Positions 37,561 through 52,275 of a stretch of 64,000 nt of DNA are shown here, piece after piece; the stretch's first letter is position 1; each line of letters opens with the position of its first letter. Source of the stretch: Stercorarius parasiticus (lineage: Eukaryota; Chordata; Aves; Charadriiformes; Stercorariidae); NCBI GenBank assembly GCA_013396915.1, contig VWZL01002558.1, positions 1,179,021 through 1,243,020 on the forward strand, written 5' to 3'. The position numbers and the translations under genes were made by a program. The notes beneath the pieces are model-generated. The model was not told the origin of the DNA and searched no databases. It was given only the letters and a program-made list of their open reading frames with translations.

Positions 37561-40500
37561 CCGTAGAGAGCTAATAAAAATGTAATATGAGCTGCACCTT
37601 CCCGCCTTTCTAAAATTTCACAGCTTAGAGGAAGAAAAATAGGATGCCAAGTCTGAATAATTGTCTTTCCTAATGATATTCTCAATATTGGAATATGAAT
37701 TCAAATTTTCGAAGTTTAGGTAGAACACATATGGCAGCTTGCTCTCAAGGCAAAATCAAGATTTTTCAGCCCTCAGGAAAGCCATCTGTAAGCTTCCAAG
37801 GCTGGAAAATTGAAAATGTTTGGATCCTGGCTACTGGAATGATGGAGACAGCGGAGGAGACAGGATTTAATTTAAACAGCTGATTAACTTACCCCTGGGG
37901 CAGGTCCCCTGTACCACGAAGCATATTTATCTTTGTTGACACATCTTTTAGTCAGATTAAGTCAGATTCTCAGCCTTGTCTTTTAGCATGCAACCGTGAA
38001 GTTGTTCTTTTTATCAAAGCTGGGGAGGGAGGAGTCCAAAAAGCACAAGCGGTAAGCAGCAGTGACTTCAGTCACAGTTATTCATACATGTTTTCATAGA
38101 TAATTTTCAATGTCTCACTTCTCAGAACGGGCCTGACTTGGGGAATTACTCCTCCCTGTGCTGGCCAAGATTAGAGTATCCGTTATTCCAGTCTTAAATT
38201 TATGCAATTTAAGAAAAAATATATGCTGAGTTACTTTAAAAAGCCCCCTAGTGAAAACAGCTTAACCACAAGAGCTGAGAGCACCGTGTTAAAATTACAA
38301 CTGCAAGTTCCCTCTGGTTGGCAAAGGTATTTTTGGTTTTTGAGGGCAGAAACTGTTGGCTCCTTAAGTTGTAAGAGCAATATTTTCTTAAATTTCAAGA
38401 AGACAACTTAAAATCTAACGGCTGTCAAGGCTTTGGCAAATTTTCTTTCCTTTTTTGATGGTGACCTCCTGGTGTTACATGTGTTGCAAAAGTCGTGCTG
38501 CACGAAAAAGGATTGCTGCTTCTTTGTGTCATGGTGTTCCTACTTTATTGCCTTTTTGCTGCTGTTTGCTCACAAGGGGTGAATACACTGAGACAGGATG
38601 AAAGCGCTGGAAAAAGTGTGCAGCTGAAGCTGACAGATGACAGTGCAGTGTCAGCAACTTGCCTGCATCAGAGATGTACGCTCTTCCTTCTGAGGAGTTC
38701 ATTTGCAGCTGCGGTATACTTCAAGGGTTAGTTAGATTTAGATATTAGGCGTTCATCATCCTAATGGATCATCCTGGTAATGTTTCCCATAAATGGATAC
38801 GTTGGTTTTTATGAGCATTTGATGTGAGTTTAAGTCTCTGTGTTCTTCTAGAAGGACCTCTGAATGTCTTTAGTGAGCTTCGTTTAGGTCAGTGAGTGCA
38901 CTCTTTCTTGTCTGCAGTCCTTTCAGATACTCCCTGAGTTTCAATACGGTTTACTTAGGAGTTGTAATTTTCCTTGAATGAACCCAAATATCATCCTGTC
39001 ATGGACAAAAATATCAAGTATCAAGAGGATCTTGGTCAGCAGGATATCGGCATAGTTTAGGCTCCGAGTTCTAAAATTATGAACCTGTCACCTAGATTTC
39101 ACCTTCAAGGTTGCTCAGAAACTTCTTGCTTATGCTTAGGTGAATTTCAACCTCCACAAACGGAGAGAGAGGATTTTTTTGGTAAGGGTATGTGCTTTTG
39201 GGAGATTTCTGGTCCTGCTGCAAAGATTGTTTATGTATTTTGTATTAAGTGATAAATAGAGTATGTTTCTTTTTAGGGGGAAGAGGAAGTTTTCCTCTAT
39301 AATCTAATTATTAGATTGTAGATTTATGTGCTTGGTTTCCTGTTCTTCATCCAATGAGTCTTGAATTTTCTCCTATTGATCAGATGAGTTCAACAGGAAT
39401 AGCAGACTACTTTCCAGAGGTTTTCACAGGGTAAAGGAAGGATTTGAACCCATGTCTGTCATCATCCAGAATCACTAACTGTTCTCTAAAAACGATCTCT
39501 TTCAGCTTTATTTTCAAAGACAAAACCGTCTTTTTCTAGTCAGGGTTCGGGAGAAGGATCAAGTGGAGGGTGATACCTTTTGTTACCTCTGAGGCACCGA
39601 GCAGGGCAGGGTGCCAGACTCACCTTTGTCCTCACCATATCATGTCAGCTAACTTAAGGGGTCACAGCCTTGACATGCAGAGTTTGGTGGATCTCCTTCA
39701 GAAGTGCCTAAATATGCTTGTTTGGTGCACGAGGAAACAAGAACCCTGGACTCCTGTGTTCTTGGTTCTAAAGCCAGACCAGATGGTCAGCTAAGGACAC
39801 AGTGGCCAATGCTGTGATAGTTAAGTCGATGTTTCAGAGTTTTATGTATGTATGAGTCTTGCCTCTAAACCACTCTTTTTGAAGTCAAATAAGTCCTAAA
39901 GACCGTATTTTAAATTTAAATCTTAATCAAGGAGTTACCATCTCTTTTTCTTAGCCTCACTGGAAAAGTTAAGAATATGTTTTCCAGAGTTTTGTGGGAA
40001 GATATTACTTGTGTTTTTCAGATAATTTTTGGTTTTTAAACTCTACAATGGTACTTTACACTCAGATAGCTTCTAATATAAGATGACAGTGGTAATACCA
40101 AATGTTCTTTATATATTTGTTCAGACATATCAGCGTTTTATTTTGAAATAAACAGAAATATGCTTGCTTTTAATATAAAACATAAAAATAAACTTCCTAG
40201 AATAAGCTTCTGCCATTCAGAAAATCTGAAGGAATAACACTGTTTCAGAGTGTTCCACTGGGGAACTGTGTATCCTGTATGAAGTTGGTGGAAGATTTCA
40301 AAGGGCTAATAAAAAATGATATTAGATAGACTGTAAATTACTGTGAAGAGAAGGAGAGAAGAGATGGATTTCTTGGCTCAGCTTATGGACCTTAAATCCT
40401 AGAAAAATATTTTCTAAGAAATGTGATGTTTCTTAGCAAAGAGTAAATATTATATTTTAGGATTTTTTTTGCTATTATTTTCTTTTTTTTTTTCCCCCAG

Positions 40501-43500
40501 GCTAAGTTGAATAAAATGTATTAAATGGGGATAAAGAGAGAAAACAGTTGATGTGCCCTTCAAATACCCTGCTTGCTCCCTCACAAAAACATAAGCCAGA
40601 GTTGAGACACCACTGTGATGAGCCAAAATAAAAATTCACTGCACCTTCTCACAGCCTTTATCTCTGTATTCTTCCACATGCAGAGGAAGCACACTTCACT
40701 GCCATATCTACAGTAATTTATGGGAGATAATTTTAGATGCTCTTATAAATCACGAAAGCAGTGTCCTCTCAACAGTTCCTGCAAAAGCCACCAGTAACAA
40801 ACCCGACTGGGAGCAATTACCTACGGGCATGCCTTGGGCTTTTCTTTTCAAACCTTTCCACAGTAACTGATATTGTAAGGTGAATTAATCTCTCTTTTGT
40901 CTTCCCAGTAAGTATCAATTAGTGTAAAGGAAGGCCCTTTGTTTGCCATCTCATGAAAGTAATTGTTGTTTCCTGCTGGATTTGTCTGCTATGGCAATGA
41001 ATACTCAAAATACTCCTTGAAACATTTGTGTGCGCTCTTGCTGCGGGCAGTGTGACTTGCTGCTTTCAAAACTGGTCTGGAAGACCACCTGTTTTCTGTA
41101 ACCGAGCACAACACTTTAAAGCTTGCATTTAACAGATGTAGACCAGAAGGCAGAAGCGGGGCTAAAGACGGAGGAAAGTTATAAAGAACAGAAAAGGAAG
41201 AAACACGCCGGAAAAGCTTGAATTCCATAAAGAGTCTGATGTCAAACTCTGGCTTCTCATACACACCAGGTGCAGCCACAGAAACCCCTGAGAACAGTGA
41301 GGGAGCCTGAAACTCAGTTTGGGTCACTAGGTGGTGGGAACAATCCTCTTGAGATGCAACACAGCTCAACTTGAATTAATAAAGGTCAAGTCATCAGTTT
41401 AGCCATGAAAGGTCAGTTTGACCAAAGGGTTTAGGTATGCAATCACCGAATCACAAACCTTTTCCAAAATATAAAGTTCCACACTTCTATTTATCTGCCA
41501 TTCATCACTAGATGCTAACTATTTTATCCTTACAGTGTTCATTGGAATAGGAACAGGTACTAAGGTTCATCTCAAGAAGGAAAGCTCCTTAATTGCTGAA
41601 TTAGGAATTATCATTGTTCCTTTGCTCTGGCTAAGTAAATGGTTAATTATCCGAAGTAAAGTGGAGCAGCTTCCAAAAGAAAGAGCTTTCACTGCTGCTT
41701 TTCTCCTCATCTCCCCCAGAATATCATCTACTGTTTAGGCACTTGTCCAAATATTATGCTTAAGTTCTTTTGATCTCATGAGAGAGGTGAGTTCAGGCCT
41801 TCCAGCTGCTAGGCAGGTATTCTTGTCCTTGAGGTGCTGGTTAGGATTTATGAAGGAAAAAGTGTCACAGCAGTAGCAGTGATTTATGAAGTCACATGGA
41901 GATGGGCACCCAGCAGTGGAAGAAGTCATGGTTGTGATTTCAAACTAGAGGGAGACATCTCCCTGAAATGTAGGGTTAGGGAGCTTAAGTCCCAAGCAGA
42001 ACTGCTGATTTTGGTGCTCAAATTCCTTTTAACGTTTGCAAATGCCTGCTGTAAAGACACCCTTGGGTTTGAACTCAAACCACCTCTATAGATCATTGTT
42101 GCCAGATGATAACATTGTCTAAATGGAGTAGCTTAAGCACAATGCTGATGTAGTGTTCTGAGCTTCAGTTTAGGTTTATCACAGAAAATAAGCAAGTTCT
42201 TTCTGAGCTTGCTTACTTGCATTCGTCCTTGTCATACTTTTGACAAATGTTCAAGATTGCATCTTACAAGTATTGTGTCTCTACATAATGCATCAAAGAA
42301 AGGCACTTAGGCTTCACTTTTCTTGCCTCAGAAAGCAGAACTACCTTGGGATGATTCTTCTTTCACCTGTTGCTTGCCTGTCCACGGGCTGAGGAAAGAG
42401 GTGAGCTGTTGTTCCTTTGTTCCCATACTACTCCATTTTGAGTGATGAACCTGGTGAAAGGAGACATTGCAAGAGAACAAAGAGTTTTCCTGGCTCATTT
42501 TTGTCATAGACGTGTACCCGCTCAGCTTCTTTCTGTGAAGCAAGTACCAGAGAGAGCTTACGAACAGGTAGTAATCTTTCTTGGTGCCACATGGCATAGG
42601 ATTTCAGTGGAACGTGAAGATGTATCATGTATTCAGAGTATCATAAGGTAGCTGTGTTGTGAATGCATGCAAGCGTGTATAGACTCTGCTCAGTGAATTA
42701 TTGCGCCTCTTTATCAAATGCATAACAGAGTCAGCAAACTACACAACTTGCCTGAGTCATAGCTTTCACATGTGTATACGAAGGATAATACTACTACTTA
42801 TAACAGGATGAAAGGTTGTTAAGTATGTCCTGTATTTATCTATGTATTTTTAAGTGACATAAAAACTAAAATTTGAAAGAAACATTTTTTTCTGATTTCT
42901 CTGGTTTTTGTTCTTCCTTTTCTATTTTCTGTTTATTTATAAAAATAAAGTAGCCTGCAGTTACTAAAAAGAGAGTGTAGGAGATGATTCATTTCCAAAA
43001 AAACCACAATAGTGGAAAGAAAACAACTTGAAGTGAAGCTCTCGCGCTTGTCTGTATAATAAGCACTTGTAATTTCTCATCAATTAGTAATTGCAAAAGC
43101 TAATTCGAAGTAGGGGATGACATATAGGAAGATGACCTTTAATCTTGTCACTAAGATTCTGGATGCTAGCAGCCACTGGCAATGGGAAGGTGTCTTGTTT
43201 GGGAACACTAACATTTGAAGTGAAAGGAAAAAGTAAGCTTTTTTGCCCTTTTTGGGTTGTAGAAATGATTGTTTATGGTAAGTTCCATAATTTCAACTGT
43301 ATTAGAAAAGCTTTTCTCTCTCCAATGAAATATCCGTAGTCTATTAGGTTGAGATTTCTTGTAACCTCTGAAGTGTGACTTTGATGTTGTCTTTGGCTGG
43401 AAGAATGAATAGAGTGAAGAAGCATGTGCATTTTTGCCTGAGGTAAATGGCAGCACATATGGGATATGCAATGGAAAGCTGCATGATGGATGACTAAAAA

Positions 43501-46500
43501 CATGGATGTTATAGTTGCGGGTTTTTTTTGTTTTCAAAACGTTTTTATGTGCTTGAGGTGCTTGAAATGATAGAATAGTCGTATCTTATTATTGCCTGCT
43601 TTGGGTATGCTACCCTTAGCATCACATTCAAATAGCAAAAATTCCTTTTGTGGGTGCCACTATTCTTTGTATACCATAGAACATTTAATTAAAAAGAAAA
43701 CTATAAGTCTAATTTGGCTTTGATATTACTGGAGTAAATAAGGTACCAGTGGAGCTGCACAGGACAACAGGAACTTGAGGAAAGACTTGTCAGTTATTGT
43801 TACCTGGGGACACAGATTCTGTCTGGTATACTGATTTACTTAGACTGCAAGTTCTGAGGGAAAAAAGGTCACCCTTTGCTATAACTGACTGTGTGGAGCA
43901 CCAGGGCAAAGAGTTGTGGCAAACAATGTCACTAAAGCCTTGGTCCCATGGAGTGGGGCTGCCAAGGAGAAAGAAAATAGCAACAAGAAGCCCTCTACCT
44001 CCTCGGTGGTGCCTGGGGCCACACCATCTTGCACTGCAGCCATGTCAGGCTTGGGAAGTTTGGGAGGTTTTACAATAGGCATATTTAATGGTATAGCTAC
44101 CACGTGGTGATGGCAAATGCTGCAGGAGATGGAGGAGCAATGGGTGGCACTTTTTGTTACTGCACCAGTAGTTGAGAAGGAGCTTGGGGGCACTTGCATT
44201 ACTAAAGGATCCGCTGTCCTAATAGGATAGAAAAGTGAATTCTTGACTTAAGTGTTGATTAATGATTTGGTAGATCTGATGCAAAATGATGCCTTAGCCT
44301 TCTAGAATAAACTGCTACTGAATTCCCTTGTTTTATTTCAAAGTAATATGCTGTCATTTCTCACTTCCTGTTGAAGTGTTTATATACTGTCAGCTAATTT
44401 CTTCGTTCTTTCTTGGAAGCTAGTACATTTTACTGAGGCGCTGAAGCATCCATTACATCTTTTATGTATCTCAGAAGGGTATTACAAAGTTCAATTAACA
44501 TTTGAGAAGTGTTCTGTAATCCTCAGATGACATGTACAGTGGAAGCACACAAAATGGTTATTACCCATTGAATGCATAATTTTTCATGCATATATCTCTT
44601 TCATCAAGTTACTCTTGGGTAGAAGTGTTCTTTTCTCGGTTAGAAGGTCCCTTGAACTGGTGCAGCAGTACTAGCCAAATATAGCATTAAGAGGTGTGAG
44701 ATTTTTTTGCTCTTTGGTATCACTCACATTTGAAGGGAGAATGACAAATCATTGTGAAGACTTTATTTATATGAAAATCTTAACAGTTCTAAGTTCTGCA
44801 ACTCATAAGAGCTTATGAAGTCAGCGTGAGTGAGAATAAGCACAAGTGAAAGGAAGCGTAGAAGTAAGGAGCCATGGTCCTGCACTGTGAAGATTTCACC
44901 TACCATGCATGACTGTCTTTGCAGTCCCTGCACCACTTCTAAGGTCAAGTAGAGTAAGCATAGTAATTAGAACATGAATTTAGAGTTCAGATCATCATTG
45001 TAAGTTTGCCCTTTGATATGGCGGATTGTGGGAGGATGGATTGCCAAAACCTTGAAGTTTCATTAGTTCTGGAATGAATCATTTGCACAGAAGAAAGGCT
45101 GAAGTCAGTCTGCCCTCTTTGAATGAATAAAGGCTTTTTATATACAAGTATGGTGAAGCTGGTTTCAGAGCACCCAGTGATTCATGCTTTCCAATAGCCC
45201 ACTTGATCAGTCAGGTGGCCCTTCTGATGGAGCTCTCGAAACGCAAGTACCCAGGAGAGCATTGTACCATCAAATGCTATTTGGGGTTAGAGCATGAGTG
45301 CAAAATAAAATGTAAGGAAATGCATACAGTCCTTTAGCTGTAGCACAGAAGAGTTAATTGCAGCTAAGGATCTGGCTATAATAAATAACTCAGCAAGATA
45401 GTGAGCTTATTTCTTCCCTTCCAGTTCCTGCTAGGAAAGTTATGCTTTGTGCTCAAGTATTATAAGAGTGCAGCAACTTCCAGTATCACTTTTCTTATAG
45501 CACCTGCGGTTTTTCCAGCACAGCCATAATGAGATTTCCTTCCTGCCAGGAACTGAAGAGAGAGTCCCAGTTCTGCAGGAGGTACAAGACGGGTAGAGAA
45601 CAGAACTACAGTGGGGAGAAGTATTTGTTACTGGCAGAGTGGGAAGTACATTGAATTGTGTGCGAGAGGGATTTCTTCCTCCTGAGGAAGCTTCTGTCTC
45701 TCCATTGACTTTGTCTATGCTGGACTACATTGGACATCAAAATCTCTAACAGAGGCGCCCCTGTTAAGTGCCCGAATGTAATTAAAATGAACGTAGACTT
45801 CAATTTAATTAATTCCCATGTGATAACTTGCTCATGAGAACATATTGTGTCCTATATTAGCCGGGGATAAACTGAAATCATTTTGGTTGACTAAAATCAT
45901 GAGGTTTTCAGGCTAAGGCAACAGAAGTTTGACTTCAGTTTATCTATATCTTCTCTTCCATGGCGTTGTAAGACAGGAAGAAACAGCTTTTTTGCTCTAT
46001 TGGGTGTAAATTGAGGTAGGTTTGCAGGAGCCAGTGGGCTTGTGCCTTTTCAAGACAGCTGGTACTATATTCTCTTGAATTCATTCTGCTTAGTTTTCCT
46101 TGTAAGTTTGTGGTATAATAGAGTACCAGCTTCTTTCTTTGGGATAGACTCCGATGCTTGTCACAGCCCTGGAGAGGAGGAAAGGGTTGCAGGTGAGCTG
46201 CAACAGCCGAGGTGGGGTTTGAGTCTTATTTTCAGTGTGGATGTTGAAAGGAGTTGGGGAGAAAAGATCAGTTGACCTGATGTAACTTGCTGATAAAAGG
46301 AGTTGTTTGCTACTCCTCCTCACTTCTTCATCCAGACACCAGTGCATGCACAAAGGCATTGAACCCCGAACTGGAGCTGGGCACTTTCCCTGTCTGATGT
46401 GTTACCAGACGGCTCCTTGCTGCTGGATGTGTCAACATGGATTCAGATCCCAGGCTGTGCCCTCGCTGCATTGGGTGCCCACTATAACACCTGCCTCTCT

Positions 46501-46567
46501 GGCAGGTACCCTTAGGATGTGCCAGGACTGATTCCTCGCTTGGTACATACTGCTCTACATTTTCCTC

Positions 46568-46632
46568 ATTGGTTTTTTTGTTGTTTTGGTTTTGTGGGTT
46601 TTTTTGGTGTTGTTTTTTTTGTGGTTTTCTAT
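46568..46632. repeat. T/G-rich low-complexity tract
   Basis: The + strand is almost only T and G (GGTTTTTTTGTTGTTTTGGT-like). It is the strand complement of the A/C-rich tracts seen elsewhere in the window, and contains no coding sequence. Confidence 0.8.
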
Positions 46633-49600
46633 AAGCAACACTAGCAAATGAACCAAATTATCTGTCATCAGATGTTAGCAGATGATGTGAGTGTCTTCTC
46701 ACCATGAATATCTTACTATTTTTAACTATTGATTTGAGTTTTTGTTGGTGGTATAGAAAAATATAAGTAGAGTAGCTTTATGCACTCTTTTGTAAGAGCA
46801 AAGGACTGATTTTTGTCCCAATGTGCTATCAGAACAACATGATATCTCCTTTTTAAAGGATTTGCTCATTCCAACCTAATAGATATTTATGTGGAAGAGG
46901 GGATGAGGCATCATTACCAGACATTTCCAGTCATCTTAGGAAATAGATCTGTGCCCTGCAGGCTAGAAGCCATTCACTTTTAAAAAAAGAGTTTGTTTGT
47001 AGTCCCAGAACAGCATTTAAGGATGTATAGGCCTGGTTATTATCAACGTTCACTTTATGTGATGTTCTTTAATACAAGGATGGATCTATATCTCTATTTT
47101 GGCCTTAACTTCCCACTCCTACAAAGCCCACCAAACTTGTGAAGCTTATTTCTAGCATTAAGAGTAGAAGAAAGGGGAAAGAAGCGAGAGAAAAAGAGAA
47201 GGCAGCCTACCTGCGGAGAGAAAATATTATGTATACAACACGTGACTTCCTTTGTACGGTCCTCCAGATAGAAGAAAAGATCAAGTCCTTTGCCTCCCTC
47301 TGAAATCTCTCTCTGAAAGGACACTGTACAAGAAATCAGGAATCCATACTCCAAATTTAAACTGGGGGCACCAAAAAATAAGTGACCCATTCTGATATAT
47401 ATGTCTCAAACAGCTCCACAAATGGAGAGCGCAAGCTGCCATCTCTGTCTGGCCATAACGCGACTTTCATTTAAAATACCTTCTCCTTATGTTCAAGCAA
47501 GGTTTGGATGTAATTTACAAGTCCAGCAGCTAAAAGGCAATTCAGTTTCAAATTGCCTGATAGTGCAAATTTCAATTATTTACTTTTACTTGCATCTTTT
47601 TCTGTCTCCTTCTAAAATTACTTGTTCCTGTGTAAATTTCTCAAGCCCATCCAGAATCGCTTTCTGAGACACACAAAGTAGAAATTCATTCTCTCAGAGA
47701 AATTTACAGTTTTTAAAATTTACTTTCATTCCAATTTTATATGAAACCTGACATCTTAAAATTTGCCAAGAAAGAATTAAAAAAAAAATAAAATTCACAG
47801 AGCGAAGTTTTACTTTCCAAACAATTTGTTTTTTTTTTTCTTTTTTCTATCTATGATTTATTCTGACTTGTCTCATCTGCTCTAATTGTAATTTTAAAAT
47901 GAAAGTTGCAGTCAAAATCAGTTTGCATCACAGTCATGACAGTCTGTGTCATGTTTTGGCATTCCCAGGACCTCCAGTTCAGATACCAAGTTCTTTTGTC
48001 TCTTTCTATCACTCCACCTCTGTAAGGTTCACCATGTTGCTTCTGTGCATGGAATGGTCTTCTCACTCTGCACCATTGTATCACTCAGTGTTGGAGTCAC
48101 TGTTGTTTCTCTCATTATCAAAAAAGATTGGAATTACGTTAATCAATGAAATTAACAAAATCTTTAAGTTTCTGACCTTCTCCAGAGCAGGTCCTGGAGC
48201 ATTCCTTCTCCTCTGGCTTGTAGACAATTAGTACCTTCTCTGTGTCCCAAGGCAGCAGAACATTTAAGTGCTCTTTAGCAGTTATCTGCCTAAAAGCTTG
48301 TGAAATGTGGGCTGCTGAACTGGAATTATAGGGCTCACTCCCGAACTGTTGTAGCCTTTCTCAGTGGACAATCCAAGACAGCTTCTTGAACATAGACATC
48401 TGTTGTCATTAAGGATATCCTATGTGGTGTTCCCCTGGTTCCCTGGCTCCCCAGGAAGTCTTGTGTCATTGCAGCCACACGGTGTCCTTAAATAGTACCA
48501 GAATCCTGTCCTTATGTTTTATTTACAGTGAATCATATCGCAGTTCCACTGAATTCGGTGGTAAGCAAATGCTGAAGTGAACATATCACCTACTGACATG
48601 TTTCAGCAGAACTCAGACCTTTGAAAGATCAAGGCTGTGTTTACTGGGGAAAGCCGGAATACCATTTATGGTTCACAAAACCGCATACAGGGTAAGAATA
48701 TAAGGATTTTAGCTTAATTCCTGACTCCGATGGTGATCAATAGCAGGTATTATTGGGAACAGGATAGTAGCAGGACAAGCAGGACAGATTTTCTTCTGGT
48801 TTCCACAGGTTTTCACTTGGGGACTTCCCGAGGCAGAGGGGATATCTTTGCATTTGCTAAGACACAACTTGTTTTTTCTTGGAATTCATTCAGTCCCCTT
48901 TGAACCTATGTAAACTCTGACCATCCACAGCATTCAGTAGTACGTGATTTAACAATCCGTTATGTTAGAAATATTTCCATTTGTTCATTTTGAAAAAAGA
49001 TACCCGCTAGTTTCTACTGACGCGTTCCAAGAAGAAATTGTGTGGAATCGCTCTCCAGTCACTGTTGCAATGCCAGTTAAGAATGCTTGGATTTCTTATT
49101 CCTCAACCGGCTTTTTTTTTTCTTTTTTTCTTTTTTTTTCTCCTAGGTGAAAGCGTTTTTATTATTATAAATATGGTAATAACGAGCTATAATAATCCAT
49201 GGGGAACTGTCAGTGAGCCTTCCCTGGCTCCCATTTTTAGCTTTTTATTTTTTTTCATAGACAACTAAGTACGGTACATGGTAACGCTATTTACTACTGT
49301 CTGAGATCAGCCTACACCTATTCTCATCCTAATATATTAATCCGAAATCCACTGTCAGCTGTAAATAACAACAGAATTTAATCGTAGGCATTTTGTATTT
49401 AGCCCTCTCTTGTCTAAAAGACATTAATACCTATCTGTACTTAATGTAATATTTCCAAATGTCAGTGTCTCTTCCCCTACCAATGCATCATGACTGCCAG
49501 TAGGCAATGCAATTAGGGATGGAGTTCAACGATTTCCAAAGACACAATACTGCAATGTTAGGTATGCAGACATTTTCTACAACAATTCCTATTTCTTCTT

Positions 49601-52227
49601 GTATGATATTCCGCTTTTTTTGGCCACTGTTTGCCACCTATGCATTCTTAACAGTGACTTGCTGACCTCTAATTGGTTTTCTGATTAATCTGGTGTCATG
49701 CCATTGTCAACTCTGAATTTAAATAGTTGTCATTGGATCAATGCCAGCGTTTGACTTTTCTGTTTCGGCTCTGCTTTGCATGAGACTAACAGCATCTTTT
49801 GTCAAGTCTGTAGCAGCTGGAAAAAGCTTTTCCCAGTACTGCAGGGCAGCACTACAGGGCATTCTTCTTGTAATGAATGAAGCAGGGAAGAATCCTTCCC
49901 TATTCACTGATTCGGTGCCAGTTATGAATTTATGAACCTCTGTGTATAACTGCACAGCACTGCAGATGCAGAGATTATGCATTTGCTTGCATAGTTTTGG
50001 CTGTGAAAGTGCTCAGACTAGCCTGTAGAGGCTGGAAGAAGCTCACGTTTTTCAGACTGACTCCCAGGTCTCAGGCTGGGCCGCTGCCACGCGAGGTCTG
50101 CAGGATGCAGGAGTTTCCTGAGTGCTGGCATGCAAACAAGCGCCCTCACCATCCAGTCTGCCTCAGCATGCTTCACGTATACATCTCGTACTATCTTTGT
50201 GAATAGCTCCTGGAGTGGGAATACATGTCATAATTCATGCAGTCTGAGAATGCGGTTACGTTTTTTTGCTAAAGCTGCACCTACACTTTGCTCCGCGTTG
50301 TCCTTTACCACATCAAAGCTGAATGAATTTGCTAGGCATGTCCTCCTCTGCTGTTCCATTAAGAAAACTACTGGGATAAGGCACGCAAAGCTAGAGAGCC
50401 TTGGGATTGTAAAAAATATTTTTATTAAAGAAAACAAAGTGCGAGAACAGAAAAGCAAGCTCTTCTCTTTTTTTTTGGAAAAAAAAAAAGAATGCTTCCT
50501 TTTTTTCATGTCCTTTTTCTTTGCCCCTTCCTCACAGCTTGAGAAAACTGGCCTAGGACTGCTAGTCTTACCTCATTTGGTTTCTCCTCAGGAAGAGAGT
50601 GCTGTTTACTGCACGAGCAAAAACCCAGTGATGGATTAATTTTTGGTGTTATTTGAATTGCTCCCATGTTTGGAGGAAAAAATTGAATCTGTAGACATGC
50701 CTTATGAATGTTAAGAAAGCTGTGACCTTAGTATATGAATTCCCGATTTGTGATTCAGCCGGAGAGGTATCCATGCATACACCTCCTATTTAAATTACAT
50801 GCTTTAGGTTAATTAAAGTCAGGGCTGGCTCTAAAAGTAAGCAAAATTGGCAGTTTCTTCAGATATCATTTATTTATTTAAACCAGTTCTTCTAGCAGTC
50901 CTAACTGTAGCTGTTACTGTCAGATAATATAGGAAATAATACATGACAACCACTAGGGACAGAGTGAGATACAAGTAGCAGTGTAGCATATATGAGTAAC
51001 TGTTTCAAGCGGTTTATGTCAGCATAGCTTTAGTTAAGTTGAAAATTAGATGACTGGAAAACTAACGTGAGAAAAAGAGGTGACTTAAGGATTTCCACCA
51101 GCAAGAAAGACGGTAGAACTAGCTTAACCATAAAGGATGCAGTGGACATATATTTTATCTTATTTTGCTAAAATGGTACCCAGTCATTTTATATATATTA
51201 AAATGATTTTATATTAGTGATTAAGATAATAGAAGAATAGTCCTTTGCCAAGGTGGTCCTCCTCTAGCACTGAATTCATATACCTGCTGAGTTTTCCACA
51301 TGCTTCAGAAACCTCCTTGAAACTTTCCTCTGATTTTAGGCAAAATTTTCTACTTTAACGAGTTAGCTTTATATATGGGTCTGACTTCTGGTTTTTAATG
51401 GTTTTGTTTTTCCTCTCACATTTATTTTTGTTTTCAATTGGTATCTGCATAACCAGCAATGATACACATTTTAAATGCTGTTCAATGCATCATCAAGTAG
51501 GTAGAAACAACTGTGGCGAAGAGATTCCTTTGAAGGCTGCAATTATATTAGTCCTCCTTTCTCCGAGATCTGATAGCTACAGACTGTGGTTTTACTTAGT
51601 GCCAGATAGGCTTCTAGCTTTTAGAGGAAAGGAACATTTCAGGAATTCACCTCTATCACTCAATCATTTTAGTAGCCTGAATAATCAGAATAATTGATAC
51701 AAAATCTGTTTTGCACTTAGTATGGTGAGATTCTTGTTTCAGTCTTCCCTGATGCGTGTCTTGAGTCAAACACAGGACAGAAAGCTTAAGGGAGGAAGTT
51801 TAGTTTCATTCCGAAGGTACTATTTCAATTTGATGGATTTGTTTTATACTGTAATAGCTGAGCTCTTTTTTAAGTGCAAAACCTATGAGTAGCTTAGTAG
51901 TTACGTTTAAACCTGATCTTTGAGGCATACCTTGGAGCTGAGGCAATGTAACGGGCCATTGCTCTGCCTGATGCTTTGGGGACTGTTGTGTCACAGGTGA
52001 GACAGGACCATTTACTGCCTGGGACCATTCTCTGACCCTGCCATGGAGTGTCTTCCTCAGGGACAGCTAACCCTTACCTAGGGAGGTCATGGGATCTTCA
52101 GCACTGGAAAGTTTAAAAAGAGTTGGAGAGTAGCCCACCTGTCATTCATCAGCAACTAATCCTGATTAGGGAGGCACAGAGTAGATGACCTTCTGTTTTT
52201 AGGGTCATTTTTAATTTAATTGTTTTT

Positions 52228-52275
52228 ATTATTCATTCAGTCATTTAATCATTTTAATCATTCATTTAGTCATTC
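52228..52275 (+). repeat. Degenerate ATTCATT/AATCATTT repeat
   Basis: Several imperfect copies of CATTYAGTCATT and AATCATTT stand in tandem over about 50 bp. This looks like a decayed simple repeat with a unit of roughly 7-12 bp. Confidence 0.6.

Noticed and set aside
40470..40505. Strong acceptor-like site (T-rich tract, CCCCCAG) on the + strand
   Set aside because: No open coding segment or donor follows, and T-rich tracts ending in CAG are common by chance.
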